From assembly GCF_009914725.1 (NCBI RefSeq), contig NZ_JAAAWJ010000007.1, positions 1 through 51,210 on the forward strand: 51,210 nucleotides of DNA, in the 5' to 3' direction. A program made the position numbers and the translations under genes. Source of the stretch: Methanogenium sp. MK-MG. GTDB taxonomy: Archaea > Halobacteriota > Methanomicrobia > Methanomicrobiales > Methanomicrobiaceae. This document shows positions 23,960 through 33,978 of this stretch, piece after piece. The first letter of the stretch is position 1. Each line of letters opens with the position of its first letter. The notes under the pieces were generated by a model that was not told the origin of the DNA, did not search any database, and was given only the letters and a program-made list of their open reading frames with translations.

Positions 23960-24877
23960 ATGAGTATCATGGTGATAGCAGAGAGCATCATCATCCTCTT
24001 TCTGCTGATGGGTGTCGGCTTTCTCTGCAGGCGCAGCGGTGTCATCGGACCTGACGGGGCCCGCGGACTCTCCTCGTTTGTCGTGAACGTGAGTCTGCCG
24101 GCCCTGATTGTGATGGCAATGCAGGTGCCCCTCACCCCGGAACTGGTGACCAATGCAGGCGGCATACTGCTCGGACTGGTCGTATTTTATGGTGTCTCCT
24201 TTGCGCTCGCCTTCACTGTGCCCCGGTTCGTCGCAGACTCTGATCTGGAGCAGGGCGTGATGCGGTTTATGCTTGTCTTCTCAAACCTCGGGTTCATGGG
24301 TATCCCGGTAGCAGGAGCGGTATTCGGGCCTGAGTCCATCTTCTATGTCTCCATATTCAACCTCACGTTCAGCATCCTGCTCTTCTCGGTGGGGGTTTTG
24401 ATGCTCAGGCCAGACATGGGCAGGTACCTTGACCCGAAACTCTTCTTAAACACAGGCATCATCGCATCGGTGGCAGGACTCATTCTCTTCGTCCTGCAGG
24501 TCCATATCCCGTCACCGTTTGCTGATGTCTTCACCCTGCTTGGCAGCACCACCACCCCGCTTGCGATGGTTGTTGTGGGAGCACTCCTTGCCACCCTGCC
24601 CGTAGAGGGGCTCTTTACGGACAAAAAGATCTGGGTCATCACCATACTGCGCCTCTGTGTCATTCCCCTTGCAGTCTTCTTCATACTCCGGCCCTTTGTG
24701 GAAGGACCCTTCCTTTTGGGTGTGCCGGTGCTTCTTGCAGCAATGCCGGTTGCAGCCAATGCAGTGATGCTTGCAGAAGAGTACCATGTGGACTCCACCC
24801 TCGCATCGAAAGGGGTCTTTCTCACAACCATACTCTCGCTTGTAACACTCCCGCTCATCACTCTCCTGATCACCTGA
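23960..24877 (+). CDS. Auxin-efflux-carrier (AEC) family transporter
   Basis: A 305-residue integral membrane protein with about ten hydrophobic helices in two inverted halves, as in the AEC/BASS fold. Features typical of the family are the N-terminal [16 protein letters not shown], the first-half NVSLPALIV cross-over and the second-half [16 protein letters not shown] cross-over, the latter rich in Pro, Ala and Asn. Such carriers export or exchange organic anions (malate-like); the substrate cannot be told. It ends about 120 bases before the phosphoglycerate mutase start on the same strand, so they may share a transcript. Confidence 0.9.
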   Translation: MSIMVIAESIIILFLLMGVGFLCRRSGVIGPDGARGLSSFVVNVSLPALIVMAMQVPLTPELVTNAGGILLGLVVFYGVSFALAFTVPRFVADSDLEQGVMRFMLVFSNLGFMGIPVAGAVFGPESIFYVSIFNLTFSILLFSVGVLMLRPDMGRYLDPKLFLNTGIIASVAGLILFVLQVHIPSPFADVFTLLGSTTTPLAMVVVGALLATLPVEGLFTDKKIWVITILRLCVIPLAVFFILRPFVEGPFLLGVPVLLAAMPVAANAVMLAEEYHVDSTLASKGVFLTTILSLVTLPLITLLIT

Positions 24878-24998
24878 GGCCGGGGAAAGGGTGCACCAAT
24901 CCCGCCGCCTGACCGGAACGTGGGGACCACAGGGAACGGGCAGGATGGCAAGCTATTTTTTTTGTCCCGCCGAGAGGTATGCAGGAGACTTCCGATAC

Positions 24999-25748
24999 AT
25001 GTACAGACTGGTATTACTACGCCACGGGGAGAGTGAATGGAACCGGGAGAACCGGTTTACCGGGTGGACCGATGTTGACCTCTCTGAGAAGGGGCTGACA
25101 GAGGCCCATGCGGCAGGGGCACTGCTTCGCCGCGAGGGGTTCACCTTCGATGTCGCCTACACCTCGGTGCTGAAACGGGCCATCCGGACCCTCTGGATCA
25201 CGCTCGATGAACTGGACCGGATGTGGATTCCCGTGCACCGCTCCTGGCGCCTAAACGAACGCCACTACGGTGCCCTGCAGGGCTTAAACAAGGCGGAGAC
25301 CGCGGCTGTTTACGGCGACGAACAGGTATTCATCTGGCGGAGGAGCTACACCATTCCGCCCGAACCCCTTGCAGCGGATGACGAGCGTTCACCCGTAAAC
25401 GACCCGCGGTATGCTGCTCTTTCGCCTGATGAACTCCCCCTCACCGAGTGCCTGAAGGATACGGTCGCCCGCTTCCTTCCCATCTGGAACGGGGAGATTG
25501 CACCGGCCATTAAATCAGGAAAGAATGTCCTCATCGCCGCCCACGGCAACAGCCTGCGGGCGCTCATAAAAAATCTTGAAGGCATATCAGACGAGGATAT
25601 ATCACAGCTCAATATACCGACCGGCATGCCGCTCGTCTATGAACTTGATGAAGACCTGAAGCCCATCCGGTCATACTACCTCGGTGACGAAGAGGCGGTC
25701 AGTGCGGCGATGCAGGCCGTTGCAAACCAGGGAAAAGCACAGAAATAA
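24999..25748 (+). CDS. gpmA: 2,3-bisphosphoglycerate-dependent phosphoglycerate mutase
   Basis: Interconverts 3- and 2-phosphoglycerate in glycolysis/gluconeogenesis. It has 249 residues, the standard length for the cofactor-dependent enzyme. The phospho-accepting His lies in [10 protein letters not shown] (H9). The further signatures are [28 protein letters not shown] and [10 protein letters not shown] with the second His. I choose the ATG at [10 protein letters not shown] because a GGAG lies about 11 bases before it and the longer frame adds 36 residues unlike the family. Most archaea use the cofactor-independent enzyme (ApgM), so this bacterial-type gene probably arrived by transfer. Confidence 0.95.
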   Translation: MYRLVLLRHGESEWNRENRFTGWTDVDLSEKGLTEAHAAGALLRREGFTFDVAYTSVLKRAIRTLWITLDELDRMWIPVHRSWRLNERHYGALQGLNKAETAAVYGDEQVFIWRRSYTIPPEPLAADDERSPVNDPRYAALSPDELPLTECLKDTVARFLPIWNGEIAPAIKSGKNVLIAAHGNSLRALIKNLEGISDEDISQLNIPTGMPLVYELDEDLKPIRSYYLGDEEAVSAAMQAVANQGKAQK

Positions 25749-25752
25749 TTCA

Positions 25753-25760
25753 TTTTTTTT
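25753..25760 (+). terminator. T-run terminator
   Basis: Eight T residues five bases after the gpmA stop. A simple archaeal-type terminator is likely. Confidence 0.45.
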
Positions 25761-25918
25761 GGCAGACACGCTGGACACCCTGTGCTGCACGGCGTTTTCA
25801 AAGAGATTAACAGAGCACCGGACACATATGCTCAGACCGGTTCAGGCTGATAAACAGTTGGGTATTGATCCCTGCACAGAATGTGCGCACAGTAACGATG
25901 CGAAAAAAAGGGATATAC

Positions 25919-28057
25919 TCAGGTCTGGCTGTCTTTCACCGCAATGATGAGGAAATCAGGTTCATCGTGGATGCCCAGAAACCCGAAGATAATGCTGATA
26001 TACTCATTATAGAGACCGGCCATCTTCCGGTATTCCCCGCCGATAAACCCGACCTCCTTGGCAGGCGCCGGAGTGGCCGTGGGAACAGCGGTCTGTACCG
26101 CTGTCGCGGTCGCCTGCGGACTGACGGTGATTCTCGCCGTGTATTCATCCGTCTTGCTGCCGTCTCTCACCTCAAGGGAGGCCGTGTAGGTTCCGGGGGA
26201 CGAGTATACAACATTCGACGGGGATTTTCCGGTATAGGTCTGGCCGTTGCCAAAGTCCCAGTACCAGGAGTCTATGTCAGCGCCGGTGGATGCGTCAACA
26301 AACCGCACAGCAAGCGGTGCGGTGCCACTTGAAGGGTAGGCATTAAACCTGGCATTGAGCCTGACCGTGCCGACGGTGACCGTTTTTAAAATGTGATCTT
26401 TGCCGCCGCCGCTGTTCCAGACCGTGAGCGTCACATCGTAACTGTCTGCATTCTCGTAGGTATGCTTTGGGTTTTCAAGAGTGCTCAACCGGTTTCCGGA
26501 GAAGTCCATCCTGTCATCAAAGTGCCACTTCCACCGATCGATGTCATCACCCGTCGAGATGTCAGAGAAGGAGATTACCTGTCCCACTACCGGGCTTGTC
26601 GGTGACCAGGTGAAGTCAGCGACGGGGTTATCCCCGGTGAAGGTGGTGGTGCCTTCCCCGACGGTGATCTCTTTGATGACCGAGACAGAGGGCAATCCAT
26701 CCTTTTTGATGGTGAGTTTCACGTCATACTCATCATCTTTGGTGAAGGAGTGGTCGGGGGGATTCTTACCCACATATCCGGTATTGTCACCAAAATCCCA
26801 TATCCATTCATCGGGATATCCATCAGACTGGTCGGTGAAGGTGACCTTTTCATCCGCGTCAGGATTTGTCGGGTTCCACGTGAATTTTGCCTCCAGGGGA
26901 TTTTCAGCCGTTATTATCTCAGTAGTGGATGAAGACAGCCCGGCATCATCCGTAACGGTCAGGCGTACGGTATAGCTTTTAACAGACGTGAAAGTATGTT
27001 CGGGATTTTGTTCAGTTATAATGCCACTTCCATCATCAAAATCCCATTTCCTAGTAGCGATACTTGCACCGTTAAATGCCTGTGAGGTGTCAGTGAATTT
27101 CACAGTCAGGGGCGCATCGCCGGTCTTCAGATCGGTGTTAAACGAAGCGACCGGCACATTCGAAGCCGCCGTAACCGTAACCGACCTGGTATATGGAGTA
27201 GATGTACCGGCAGCATTCGTAACGGTCAGGCTTACTGTATAGGTATTGGCAGACGTGTAGGCATGGGACGGGTTCTGCAACGTGCTGGACTGTCCGTCAC
27301 CAAAATTCCAGTTCCATGAAGTGATACCCCCCCCCGTTGATGCGTCAGTGAAGGAGACTGCCTGCCCTACGGCAGGACTGGCAGGGGAGAAACTGAAGGA
27401 GGCCACCGGGGGATTTTCCGCCGTAACCGTAACTGACCGGGTATAGGGGGAAGACGTACCGGCAGCATTCGTAACGGTCAGGCTGACGGTATACGTGCCT
27501 GCAGACGCATAGGCATGGGACGGATTCTGCAACGTGTTGCCCTGCCCGTCACCGAAATCCCAGCTCCACGAAGTGATACCATCACCCGTTGATGCATCGG
27601 TAAAGGAGACTGCCTGACCAACGACAGGGCTGGCAGGGGAGAATGTGAAGGAGGCTACCGGGGGGTTTGCCGCAGCGTTAACCGTAACTGACTGGGGGCT
27701 TGAAGTAGCTGTTCCGGCAGCATTCGACGCCGTGAGGTACACGCTGTAGGTCCCTGCGGCATCGTAGGTGTGCGTCGGGTTCTGACTGGCTGAGGAGCCG
27801 CCATCACCAAAATTCCATGCCCAGTTGGTGATGTTGGACCAGGTGGATGTACCGGAGAAGGAGACTGACTCACCCACATCCGGACTGGCAGGGGAGAAAC
27901 TGAAGGATACCGTCAGGGGAGTATCCGCACTAACCGCCGGGACAGCACAGGCAAAGATGACAAGCACCGCCACAAGCGTAATCAGAAGGCCGGATGGTAT
28001 GCCCTCCGGAAGATTCAGTATCCTTTGTAGAAAGGGAAGAGTTGATTTTTTCATCAC
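25919..28057 (-). CDS. Secreted seven-PKD-repeat protein
   Basis: Surface protein of 712 residues. A signal peptide (about residues 20-45) is followed by seven PKD modules of about 85-90 residues, each with the WxWDFGDG-type turn and a closing YTVSLTVTN-type strand. Modules 2 and 3 are almost identical, also at DNA level with a period near 250 bases, so they arose by recent duplication. A Thr/Ala/Pro linker leads to a short C-terminal stretch with a weakly hydrophobic segment (YNEYISIIFGFLGI). The GTG/ATG start overlaps the stop of the zinc-ribbon/Yip1 gene (GTGA) behind a GGAGG, showing coupled translation. PKD modules usually mediate adhesion or make the stalk of S-layer proteins. Confidence 0.92.
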   Translation of the reverse strand: MMKKSTLPFLQRILNLPEGIPSGLLITLVAVLVIFACAVPAVSADTPLTVSFSFSPASPDVGESVSFSGTSTWSNITNWAWNFGDGGSSASQNPTHTYDAAGTYSVYLTASNAAGTATSSPQSVTVNAAANPPVASFTFSPASPVVGQAVSFTDASTGDGITSWSWDFGDGQGNTLQNPSHAYASAGTYTVSLTVTNAAGTSSPYTRSVTVTAENPPVASFSFSPASPAVGQAVSFTDASTGGGITSWNWNFGDGQSSTLQNPSHAYTSANTYTVSLTVTNAAGTSTPYTRSVTVTAASNVPVASFNTDLKTGDAPLTVKFTDTSQAFNGASIATRKWDFDDGSGIITEQNPEHTFTSVKSYTVRLTVTDDAGLSSSTTEIITAENPLEAKFTWNPTNPDADEKVTFTDQSDGYPDEWIWDFGDNTGYVGKNPPDHSFTKDDEYDVKLTIKKDGLPSVSVIKEITVGEGTTTFTGDNPVADFTWSPTSPVVGQVISFSDISTGDDIDRWKWHFDDRMDFSGNRLSTLENPKHTYENADSYDVTLTVWNSGGGKDHILKTVTVGTVRLNARFNAYPSSGTAPLAVRFVDASTGADIDSWYWDFGNGQTYTGKSPSNVVYSSPGTYTASLEVRDGSKTDEYTARITVSPQATATAVQTAVPTATPAPAKEVGFIGGEYRKMAGLYNEYISIIFGFLGIHDEPDFLIIAVKDSQT

Positions 28058-29829
28058 TGAGAACCTCCTGCTGAGAGGAAGATTAAGAAGATAGCGCCAA
28101 AGAGAATGACCGGCACTGCGACCGCCAGTGCTGCAAACCTGCTCTCCACGCCATCTGCGCCGACAAGCCCTTTATACTGCAGGAAGAGCATCCAGAGTGC
28201 TGCGAGAGGTGCACCAAAGAATGGGATAAGCCCCACGGTGCCAAAGGGCGTTGCCGCATACGCACAGGTCTGGAAGGTCTCTGTCACGTCATCGCTCTGG
28301 CCGACAAGGCGCAGCAAGATGTGCATGACAACGGACCAGAGGAGGATTGCCACGATACCGAGAATGACAATTTTGGGGATGAGAAGGATGGTGTCCACCA
28401 GATCTGCGCCCAAAGCCGCCATCCGGGGATACTCCGCTGCATCAAGAGAGCCTGCAAAGAGGTGCAGCACAATGGATGTGACCGCCGCAAAGATGGCGAG
28501 GACTGACGCAAGATAGATTATCGCCTGCCCGAAAGTGTCGTTCTTTGTATACCGGAAGGCGTCATCCGGTGCAGCGAGAAAGCCGATATACTTCTCAACG
28601 AACGGGACTTCAGAGAGCCCAAGTTCCTGGCTGCGGAACCGGAAGGAGGCTTTTCGCCGCGCCCCGGGCTGCCGCTGGCGCTTTTCCGGCTTTTCCCGTT
28701 TTTGCCGGGTCCTGCGTTTTGTTACCGTGCGTTCATCTGCTGCGGTATCAAAGGGCAGGTCCCGGATACCGCCGGCGGTCTCCATTGTTGAGGGACCACC
28801 GGTGATCGCCATCCCGCAGTTCGGGCAGAACCGGGGGCTGCCTGTGAGCGAGGCACCACAACCGGTGCAGAACTTTGCCCCGCCGGATACCTGCGTGGCG
28901 GCAGGTGCTCTGACCGGAGCAGGAGATATGCGGGCCCCGGTTTGTACAGGCGCAGACGGTCGTGACGCCACCGTCGCACGGGTGGTATCCGTGAGCGCTG
29001 CCGCCCACTCATCGCGTTCCTCTGCTCTGCCGCCGGAGTACCACTCCGAGAAGACCAGCACCATGGTCCGCTCGTTGCCGCCTGCGGACCGCACACGGAG
29101 ATGCAGGGAGGGATCACCCCCCGCTGATTCCTTCGGGACGATGCCGGTAATGTCTGCCAGCCGCACGGTAAGCGGCACTGCCTCCGGGTTCTCATTGTGG
29201 ACGAGGGATAATAACTCCGGTGTCAGGGAGGCAGTGAACTCATGGCCTTTCACAATGATATGATCCGCTTTCAGCCCGGAGACCGGTGGAGACAGCTTCT
29301 GCGGGGCCGCCGATGGTGCAGACGGTGCAGATTCTGTGGTCTCTGCCGGGCCGGAAGGGGAGGGGACACTTGTATCCGCCACATCCGCTGCGGGAGGGGC
29401 CGGCGGGGCAGGGACTGATGGCGCCGGTGCAGATACCAGAATATCCGTGGAGCCGGCAGAGGGTAGGGCACCTGCATCTGCCACGTCTGGTGCGGGCGGT
29501 GCAGGGGCAGCAGGCGGCGGTGCCGCCACTTCCTCCAGCATGCCGGCCACCAGTTCTGCCACCCGATCGCGTTCATCAGCCGCCTTAAACCCACCGCCAC
29601 CGTCAAACGCAAGGACCATCATCCGCTCATTCCCCCCGGATGTGACGGTAAGGAAGAGAGACGGGTCACCCTCCGCTGTCTCACCGCGCGAGAACTCCAG
29701 CACATTGGTGAACAGAATATCCACCGGATGCGCATCCGGATAATCGGGCTGTGTGAGAATGAGACGCTTTTGCGTGAGGAAGAGATCAAAAGAATGGGAT
29801 TTGACCCTGACAGCAGGTGAGGTCGTCAC
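28054..29829 (-). CDS. PH-like / zinc-ribbon / Yip1-type membrane protein
   Basis: A 591-residue protein with an unusual layout. Two related PH/GRAM-like domains (about 5-95 and 180-275, each with LTxxxLxL, then GDPSLxLxVxSxGGNERxMVL) are separated by an Ala/Pro-rich linker. A double zinc knuckle follows (CTGCG and CPNCG, about 320-345), then a basic linker, and finally a Yip1-type membrane domain with five helices (about 415-590). The N-terminal domains should be cytoplasmic and may bind lipid. It is co-translated with the PKD protein, so I infer a role in membrane insertion or surface display of that partner. Confidence 0.8.
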   Translation of the reverse strand: MTTSPAVRVKSHSFDLFLTQKRLILTQPDYPDAHPVDILFTNVLEFSRGETAEGDPSLFLTVTSGGNERMMVLAFDGGGGFKAADERDRVAELVAGMLEEVAAPPPAAPAPPAPDVADAGALPSAGSTDILVSAPAPSVPAPPAPPAADVADTSVPSPSGPAETTESAPSAPSAAPQKLSPPVSGLKADHIIVKGHEFTASLTPELLSLVHNENPEAVPLTVRLADITGIVPKESAGGDPSLHLRVRSAGGNERTMVLVFSEWYSGGRAEERDEWAAALTDTTRATVASRPSAPVQTGARISPAPVRAPAATQVSGGAKFCTGCGASLTGSPRFCPNCGMAITGGPSTMETAGGIRDLPFDTAADERTVTKRRTRQKREKPEKRQRQPGARRKASFRFRSQELGLSEVPFVEKYIGFLAAPDDAFRYTKNDTFGQAIIYLASVLAIFAAVTSIVLHLFAGSLDAAEYPRMAALGADLVDTILLIPKIVILGIVAILLWSVVMHILLRLVGQSDDVTETFQTCAYAATPFGTVGLIPFFGAPLAALWMLFLQYKGLVGADGVESRFAALAVAVPVILFGAIFLIFLSAGGSQ

Positions 29830-29893
29830 CAGTTTTTCGTCATCGCCGAGGTCAGGATATATCGTATAATCACCTGAAGAATGTTTTTCCTGA

Positions 29894-29910
29894 GATTAAA
29901 ATATAGTATC
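29894..29910 (-). promoter_or_regulatory. Candidate TATA box of the Yip1-PKD operon
   Basis: On the minus strand GATACTATATTTTAATC lies about 65-80 bases ahead of the first ATG, within the divergent gap shared with the PEGA gene. Composition fits an archaeal TATA element. Confidence 0.35.
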
Positions 29911-29996
29911 GCCTTCATACATGCCAAATATCGCACGTCCCGACACCTCCATTCCCTACCAGTCAGCTATATCACGGCACCCACTGAATATCACGT

Positions 29997-31316
29997 ATGA
30001 CAGGTCGTGCACACCGGCGTCTCTGTGCCGGCATCCTGATCCTCATTGTAGGTGCCCTCCTCCTATGCCCCGCAGCAGCAGGAATGGCACACTACCGCAT
30101 CCACTCCAATGTTGACTACGCACAGGTCTATTTTGACAGCGTCTATAAGGGCCAGATATCCGGGGGAGTGCTGACCGTCAGTGTCTCCACCACCGGCACC
30201 CGCTACAGCACAGCAGAAGTCCGGAAGGCCGGATATTACACCACCTCACAGAGCCTGCCATATATAACGGACGGCTCGTCCACTGACCTCTACTTCACCC
30301 TGAACGAGGACAGCAGCGTAACCACCGCTACGCTTGCGGTGCAGACCACACCCTCAGGCGCCTCGGTGTATATCAACGGCATCTATCAGGGAACTTCCCC
30401 CGTGACCGTCAACGGCATCCGCTCGGGCACGTACACCGTAATTGCAGAGATGCCGGGTTCTGAGAGTGCAACCGAGGTTGTCACCGTAACAGGTGGTGAA
30501 TACCGGACCGTCACCCTCAACCTGGGCGGCAACGGCGCAATCACGTTCACCTCTGACCCCTCTGGCGCATTTATTGAACTCGACGGCACCATCATTGGCA
30601 CAACACCCCACACGGCAACCGATGTAACACCCCGGGAACACCAGATTGTCATCATAAAAAACGGTTATTATAACTGGCGTGAGACGATTGACATGACCGG
30701 TGGCGGCACCCGCTCCATATACGCCACCCTTAGATCTGCTACACCAAAGAATGCCATACGCATCAGTTCAGTCCCGGCCGGCGCTGCAATATACCTCAAC
30801 GGCATCTACCAGGGGGAGACGATGGAGAGCGGATATTTTCCCATCACCGACCTCAGGACAGGACAACATACCATCCTCCTCAGACTCAGAGGATACGACG
30901 ATTACCAGGAGAGAGTCTCCCTCTCAGAAGGGCAGACCGTGACGGTCTATGCCAACCTGGAAGGAGGATCGGGCAGCGCCACTACCACACCGTCTGCGGG
31001 GACAGGGAAACTCGCCCTGAGCACCAGCCCGCCGGGTGCGGAGATCCGTATTGACGGAAGTATATCTGATCGTATGACACCGGCGACCATCACAGGCATT
31101 CCCGCAGGCACCCACACTATCCGCCTGCAGCTTGCCGGATATGCACCTGCTGAGGCGACGGTGACTGTCACCGCCGGCCAGACAGCCTCACTCTCCCTGC
31201 CGCTCGCACCGGGCGAAGCGACACCACCCGTGCCCACCAAAAGCCCGGCACCTCTCTTCTTCCCGGCAGCAGGGCTTTTGGCTCTGCTCTTCGCCCGGTG
31301 GCGAGACATCCGGTGA
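29997..31316 (+). CDS. Surface PEGA-repeat protein
   Basis: A 439-residue exported protein. A signal peptide (RAHRRLCAGILILIVGALLLC...AAAG) is followed by a degenerate PEGA-like module and four clear ones (LAVQTTPSGASVYING, ITFTSDPSGAFIELDG, IRISSVPAGAAIYLNG and LALSTSPPGAEIRIDG). A Thr/Pro linker and a C-terminal hydrophobic helix with RWRDIR come last, so it is anchored with its bulk outside. The tail lacks the PGF motif, so archaeosortase A processing is unlikely. It is divergent from the Yip1-PKD operon and together they form an envelope cluster. PEGA modules also occur in the tubulin operon at the left of the window. Confidence 0.9.
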   Translation: MTGRAHRRLCAGILILIVGALLLCPAAAGMAHYRIHSNVDYAQVYFDSVYKGQISGGVLTVSVSTTGTRYSTAEVRKAGYYTTSQSLPYITDGSSTDLYFTLNEDSSVTTATLAVQTTPSGASVYINGIYQGTSPVTVNGIRSGTYTVIAEMPGSESATEVVTVTGGEYRTVTLNLGGNGAITFTSDPSGAFIELDGTIIGTTPHTATDVTPREHQIVIIKNGYYNWRETIDMTGGGTRSIYATLRSATPKNAIRISSVPAGAAIYLNGIYQGETMESGYFPITDLRTGQHTILLRLRGYDDYQERVSLSEGQTVTVYANLEGGSGSATTTPSAGTGKLALSTSPPGAEIRIDGSISDRMTPATITGIPAGTHTIRLQLAGYAPAEATVTVTAGQTASLSLPLAPGEATPPVPTKSPAPLFFPAAGLLALLFARWRDIR

Positions 31317-31935
31317 TCCGGCCGGATCAGGGAACAGATACAAAAACACTCTATTTTCCAGATAATCCGAATAAACCCAATAATCAGAACGAACCGGCTG
31401 ATAGTGTCATACCGACCCGGCGGTTTATTCAGTTAACTCTGTGAGCAGAGGGGAACAAATATCTTAAAAATCGGGAGGAGAGGGAAAACGTATTCAGATT
31501 CCGGACGGACAGAAAGGAGGTTAACCGGAACTGCCCGCGGAACTGTTATCGGATATACCCGGACCGGCAGGAACACATGTCATGGATAGTAAAGAGAGAC
31601 AGCAGTGCTGTCTGTGCCACTGACAACAGGCACCACCACAGGTCCGCCTTACGGCGTTATTTACCAGGAGAATGTGCATGCAATTCTGCATGCAGATACG
31701 CATGGCAAATGATCACACCACGATTAGACAAAAATCAGATAAAAATGCCAGCATATTGCATTAATAACCCTATTTTGTGATATTTCATCAGACAATAACC
31801 TGCCAGACAACTCTTCCCGATATAAAACAAGTACTTTACGCGCAAACTATATGCTATTTGTTAATAATTCATCAGGGACAAGATTTATAATGTGTCATCA
31901 CTGACAACGGCCAGAACGGGATATTATGGTACACT
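31317..31935. other. Long gene-free gap
   Basis: About 620 bases between convergent genes with no convincing gene. It contains an isolated AGGAGGTTAA-like ribosome-site sequence near 31515 with no start codon at a suitable distance, a 15-base palindrome GACAGCAGTGCTGTC (31598-31612) and a TGCATGCA duplication near 31676. A 67-codon frame covering these has no protein-like pattern. The right third is AT-rich. Confidence 0.5.
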
Positions 31936-32382
31936 TTAAAGGAAGAATCCGAGATGCACAAGAATTCTTTGAACAGCCCCCATACCACCGTCAAGGTAGG
32001 CAGCTCCGCAGACCGCTTCCATGCACTCCGCAAGCACCCGGCCCGACCGCCAGATCTCCTGACTACGCTCCCCCTTTCCCCACGTCACATACCGGTGCAG
32101 ACCGAAGGACTCGGCCAGGCGGCGGAGGACCGTCATATTAACCATATTCATCTTGGTTAAAGAGAGCTCCCCCTTGCTTTCCATCCCGCCCGCTATAAGA
32201 TGCTCCAGCACCACCACATCGATGGCCGCATCCCCGAGTGTAGCAAGGCCGTCCATCGCACTGCCATCACCCCGGCCATCCTCTTTTGCAGCCGCAAGCC
32301 GGGTCAGGGCACGGGCTAAAAGAGCACGGTCACAAAACCGGTAGCCAAGTGCCGTCTCCAGTTCATTGTACAGCGGATTCAT
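31936..32382 (-). CDS. RNase III-like protein without dsRNA-binding domain
   Basis: A 148-residue protein matching only the RNase III catalytic domain: LATLGDAAIDVVVLEHLI, KGELSLTKMNMVN, FGLHRYVTWGKGE and LAECMEAVCGAAYLDGG. The usual C-terminal double-stranded-RNA-binding domain is absent. Against the E. coli metal-binding set, the D of LGD, the E of GEL and the last E (MEA) are kept. The first motif ERLEF is DGLAT and the LAD aspartate is a glutamate. Activity may therefore be altered or lost. RNase III is rare in archaea, so transfer from bacteria is plausible. It sits alone. Confidence 0.75.
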   Translation of the reverse strand: MNPLYNELETALGYRFCDRALLARALTRLAAAKEDGRGDGSAMDGLATLGDAAIDVVVLEHLIAGGMESKGELSLTKMNMVNMTVLRRLAESFGLHRYVTWGKGERSQEIWRSGRVLAECMEAVCGAAYLDGGMGAVQRILVHLGFFL

Positions 32383-32654
32383 GAGTGTGTGTTAGTATAT
32401 CCGGAGTGATCAGATAATAACATCTTTTTTTATCCCACATAGTCTCTTTTTGCCACATATAAGCAAAAACAGTATGAATAACACCTGGAAAAAAAGACGC
32501 TCACGGGAAGGGAATGTGGCCTCATGGTATCAATGATCGTGTTATTTATTGCAGCGTCCGCCGGTGTCTTCCTCTTTTGGGCCTGACCACACCCGGAAGA
32601 AAAGGTTATACCCCGGCCTGCCTCTTGCTCTCGCGGGCAGAAGACGAAACGGAC

Positions 32655-32662
32655 AAAAAAAT
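32655..32662 (-). terminator. T-run after cyclophilin gene
   Basis: Seven T residues on the minus strand within ten bases after the cyclophilin stop. A T-rich archaeal terminator is likely. Confidence 0.4.
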
Positions 32663-32669
32663 AAATATT

Positions 32670-33149
32670 TCAGAGAACAGTTGCCTTTGTGATGACAATT
32701 TTCTCTACCGGGCGGTCGTTCTTGTCGATGCGGGAGAACGCAATGGCATCAACGATGTCCATACCTTCGACCACTTCACCAAAGACCGGGTGGCTGGATG
32801 GTGTCTCATGATTATCGAAATCCAGGAACTTGTTGTTTACCAGGTTGATGAAGAACTGTGAACCGCCGCTGTTCGGCTGGCCGGTGTTGGCCATCGAGAT
32901 GGTGCCGCGGGCGTTTGAGTGGCCCTTGACAAACTCGTCTTTGATGGTATAGCCGGGTCCGCCTGTGCCAGTGCCCTTCGGACATCCGCCCTGGATCATG
33001 AAATTGCGGATCACCCGGTGGAAAACGATTCCGTCATAGAATTTGTCCTCGACAAGTTTTTTGAAGTTTCCTGCAGTGATTGGCATGTCATCGTAGAGTT
33101 CGATGGTAATGTCGCCCTTGGTGGTTTCTAATTTAACTTTGGTTGGCAT
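32670..33149 (-). CDS. Cyclophilin-type peptidyl-prolyl isomerase
   Basis: Cytoplasmic protein-folding catalyst of 159 residues that isomerises Xaa-Pro bonds. The cyclophilin core is complete: FHRVIRNFMIQGG with the catalytic Arg, GTISMANTGQPNSGGSQFF and VFGEVVEGMDIVD. I choose the ATG of MPTKVKLETT, which has GGAG nine bases ahead; the longer frame adds 41 residues with no family match. No signal peptide is visible. Stand-alone gene with its own T-rich terminator. Confidence 0.95.
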   Translation of the reverse strand: MPTKVKLETTKGDITIELYDDMPITAGNFKKLVEDKFYDGIVFHRVIRNFMIQGGCPKGTGTGGPGYTIKDEFVKGHSNARGTISMANTGQPNSGGSQFFINLVNNKFLDFDNHETPSSHPVFGEVVEGMDIVDAIAFSRIDKNDRPVEKIVITKATVL

Positions 33150-33294
33150 CGGGGGTTGCTCCTTTTCAATATGCAGGCACAATTTCGCACCTGTATTCCC
33201 AGTCTTTTTCACCCCCGCAGATAAATAATCATGGGTTATGCGGGCCTGTCCTGCCACAACAGGCATAACCATCCAACCCCCAGTCTACCGCAGG

Positions 33295-33702
33295 ATGAAG
33301 TGGTACATTCCCCTTATCATTGCCGGCAGCTGTCTGCTTCTGTTTGCCGTATTCGGCGAACCCGGCGCCCCGGCCCTCACCTATGGGACAGAGACCGCAC
33401 TTGCAGAGACTGACCCTGCGAATCTCACAGTCACCTACACCATCACCCTGACCGTGACAAACACCGGAACAGCCACAGCAGATAATACGGTAGTCTCCGT
33501 CTACCTGACGACACCCCCAAGTGCCCCCGACTGGCAGCAGACAGACCTCATCTTCCCGGTCGGGCGTATTGCCGCAGGAGAAACAATAACACGCACAGAT
33601 ACCGCCGACCTCCGGGTGGGAAAAGAGACCTATGCCATGCTTGTGAACGAAACAACCCCGGCAACGACCGTCGTCGGCACCTATTCTGATGCTTTCTTCT
33701 GA
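33295..33702 (+). CDS. Small anchored CARDB-like protein
   Basis: A 135-residue protein. An N-terminal hydrophobic segment (WYIPLIIAGSCLLLFAVFG) serves as signal or anchor. One beta-sandwich-like domain follows, with the pattern VTYTITLTVTNTGTATADNTVVSVYL and AGETITRTDTADL, typical of CARDB/DUF11-like adhesion modules. The ATG of MKWYIPL is chosen because it puts the positively charged residue right before the hydrophobic segment. It probably faces outward; its function is unknown. Confidence 0.65.
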   Translation: MKWYIPLIIAGSCLLLFAVFGEPGAPALTYGTETALAETDPANLTVTYTITLTVTNTGTATADNTVVSVYLTTPPSAPDWQQTDLIFPVGRIAAGETITRTDTADLRVGKETYAMLVNETTPATTVVGTYSDAFF

Positions 33703-33978
33703 AAAGAGAGTGTCTCTTCATTACTATCCGTCATTCCCGGCCGATGCCTCCTGCTGACCTGCAGGAGAAGACGGACAAAGACGCATGGACCATACCAACA
33801 TGTCAGGACAGGTCACCTGGCTCTTCCGGGTCCCGGTCATGGTGTCTGCGCAGGAATTCACGAACCTTTTCTGACTCCGGCCATCCCTGGTCCGGCCGCC
33901 GGACCGGTACCACCCTGATCTATTCGGAACATGCACAGTTTTTTGCCTACCGGGCACCCTTTTTTTATCAGAATCTCT

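Noticed and set aside
31577-31780. 67-codon plus-strand gene in the long gap
   Set aside because: No ribosome-binding site at a proper distance and no protein-like composition.
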